NCBI GenBank assembly: GCA_001724265.1
Contig: MEDY01000383.1
Location: forward strand, 1 to 29,225
DNA length: 29,225 bases
Source of the DNA: Rhizaria sp. SCN 62-66
Lineage: Eukaryota; Rhizaria, unplaced
Direction: 5' to 3'
Part shown: positions 28,713 to 29,225 of the stretch, one piece after another
Layout of the letters: the number at the start of each line of letters is the position of its first letter
Position numbering within the stretch: position 1 is the stretch's first letter
The notes under the pieces: generated by a model
Told to the model about the DNA's origin: nothing
The model's input: only the letters and a program-made list of their open reading frames with translations
Databases searched by the model: none
Translations under genes and position numbers: made by a program

Positions 28713-29225
28713 CGCGGAGAGGCGTGCGTGGCGCTCGGGAGAACGGGGACGGATCGAAGCTATGAGTGATATCGAGGGGTTGAGGGGTCGGGTGTCTCTG
28801 TAGCAGCTATATAAGAGCGAATGTGATGTTCTGTGAGAAATCGTTTTCGGATAGTATCAATAACCCACTTTTGTCTCGAAAAAAACAAGAAATGATCGCC
28901 AATTACGAACATCAATCGAGAAAATCAAGGCTGAAATCGGAACCGAAAGGACGATAGATTTTTGCTGTCACGCGCCCGACTCACCACAAAACAAGTGGGA
29001 AAACAACAAAAGTGGGGGTATGACACACTTAACTCTACACGATGCTCTCATGACTCAATTATTCACGATACTTCGTAGTAACTCCAAATATACTCAGATA
29101 ATTTTATCACATGATCAGGTTAAGTGTTATGTACCCCTGATGTAGAGGTTTATGAAAAACGCAAAAACGCGCCTGGAAGGGGCGGTTTTAAATATCCATA
29201 CAACTTTGCCAAACATCCGTTAAAT
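28713..29225. promoter_or_regulatory. Upstream region of ATG16
   Basis: 513 nt, GC-rich near the start codon and AT-rich further out. A TATA-like string (CTTATATAGC on the minus strand, about 28807-28816) lies about 96 nt before the ATG and is the best core-promoter candidate. It reads TATATAAG on the plus strand and could equally serve a gene to the right. No gene is seen to the window end. Confidence 0.4.

Noticed and set aside
1-29225. tRNA, rRNA, CRISPR, transposon or viral insertion
   Set aside because: Intergenic regions were read for cloverleaf boxes, direct-repeat arrays, terminal repeats and transposase or integrase motifs; none was convincing.

Overview
This is a window of nuclear DNA from a GC-rich, intron-bearing, free-living eukaryotic microbe. 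Coding sequence is very GC-rich with G/C at third positions. Introns and intergenic DNA are AT-rich. Introns are mostly 100-230 nt and start with an unusually uniform donor (G-T/C-A-C-G), and proteins carry long Ala, Gly, Gln, Asn or acidic inserts. The AK7-type adenylate kinase, a family tied to motile cilia, suggests an organism with a flagellated stage. A WD40-bearing ATG16, a CCZ1 and a deoxynucleoside kinase fit a heterotrophic protist such as a flagellated amoebozoan or apusomonad. The exact group cannot be fixed from the sequence, and this placement is inference.

Layout, left to right: (1) the 3' part of a CCZ1 gene (+, 1-1808); (2) AMP-forming acetyl-CoA synthetase (+, five exons, 2535-5377); (3) a 1.4 kb convergent intergenic region with a pure GCT microsatellite; (4) the cytosolic Fe-S scaffold NUBP1/NBP35 (-, three exons, 6795-8179); (5) a head-to-head spacer and a deoxynucleoside kinase gene (+, probably three exons, 8562-10809) whose first exon encodes a mitochondrial-type presequence; (6) a RING-CH (MARCH-like) membrane E3 ligase (+, 11807-14179), interrupted by an in-frame TAG between zinc ligands; (7) AK7 (+, two exons, 14767-17957); (8) an Orc1/Cdc6-family AAA+ protein (+, two exons, 18478-21589); (9) a kinesin-14 with a PH-like N-terminus and an internal motor (+, 22182-25271); (10) ATG16 (-, two exons, 25978-28712).

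The genes do not form an operon. They are ordinary dispersed housekeeping genes: vesicle fusion and autophagy (CCZ1, ATG16), acetyl-CoA supply, Fe-S assembly, nucleotide supply (dNK, AK7), replication licensing, mitotic or flagellar motors, and membrane-protein ubiquitination.

The most notable observations are: the TAG that replaces a probable Gln codon inside the RING-CH gene, in a window where none of the seven genes with a secure stop ends in TAG, nor does AK7; a GC-AG intron in the acetyl-CoA synthetase gene; large inserts inside the catalytic cores of the Orc1/Cdc6 and AK7 proteins; and candidate cell-cycle promoter elements (E2F-like near dNK, Myb/MSA-like upstream of the kinesin). Exon coordinates were worked out by hand from frame continuity and family resemblance recalled from general knowledge. 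No alignment or database search was run.
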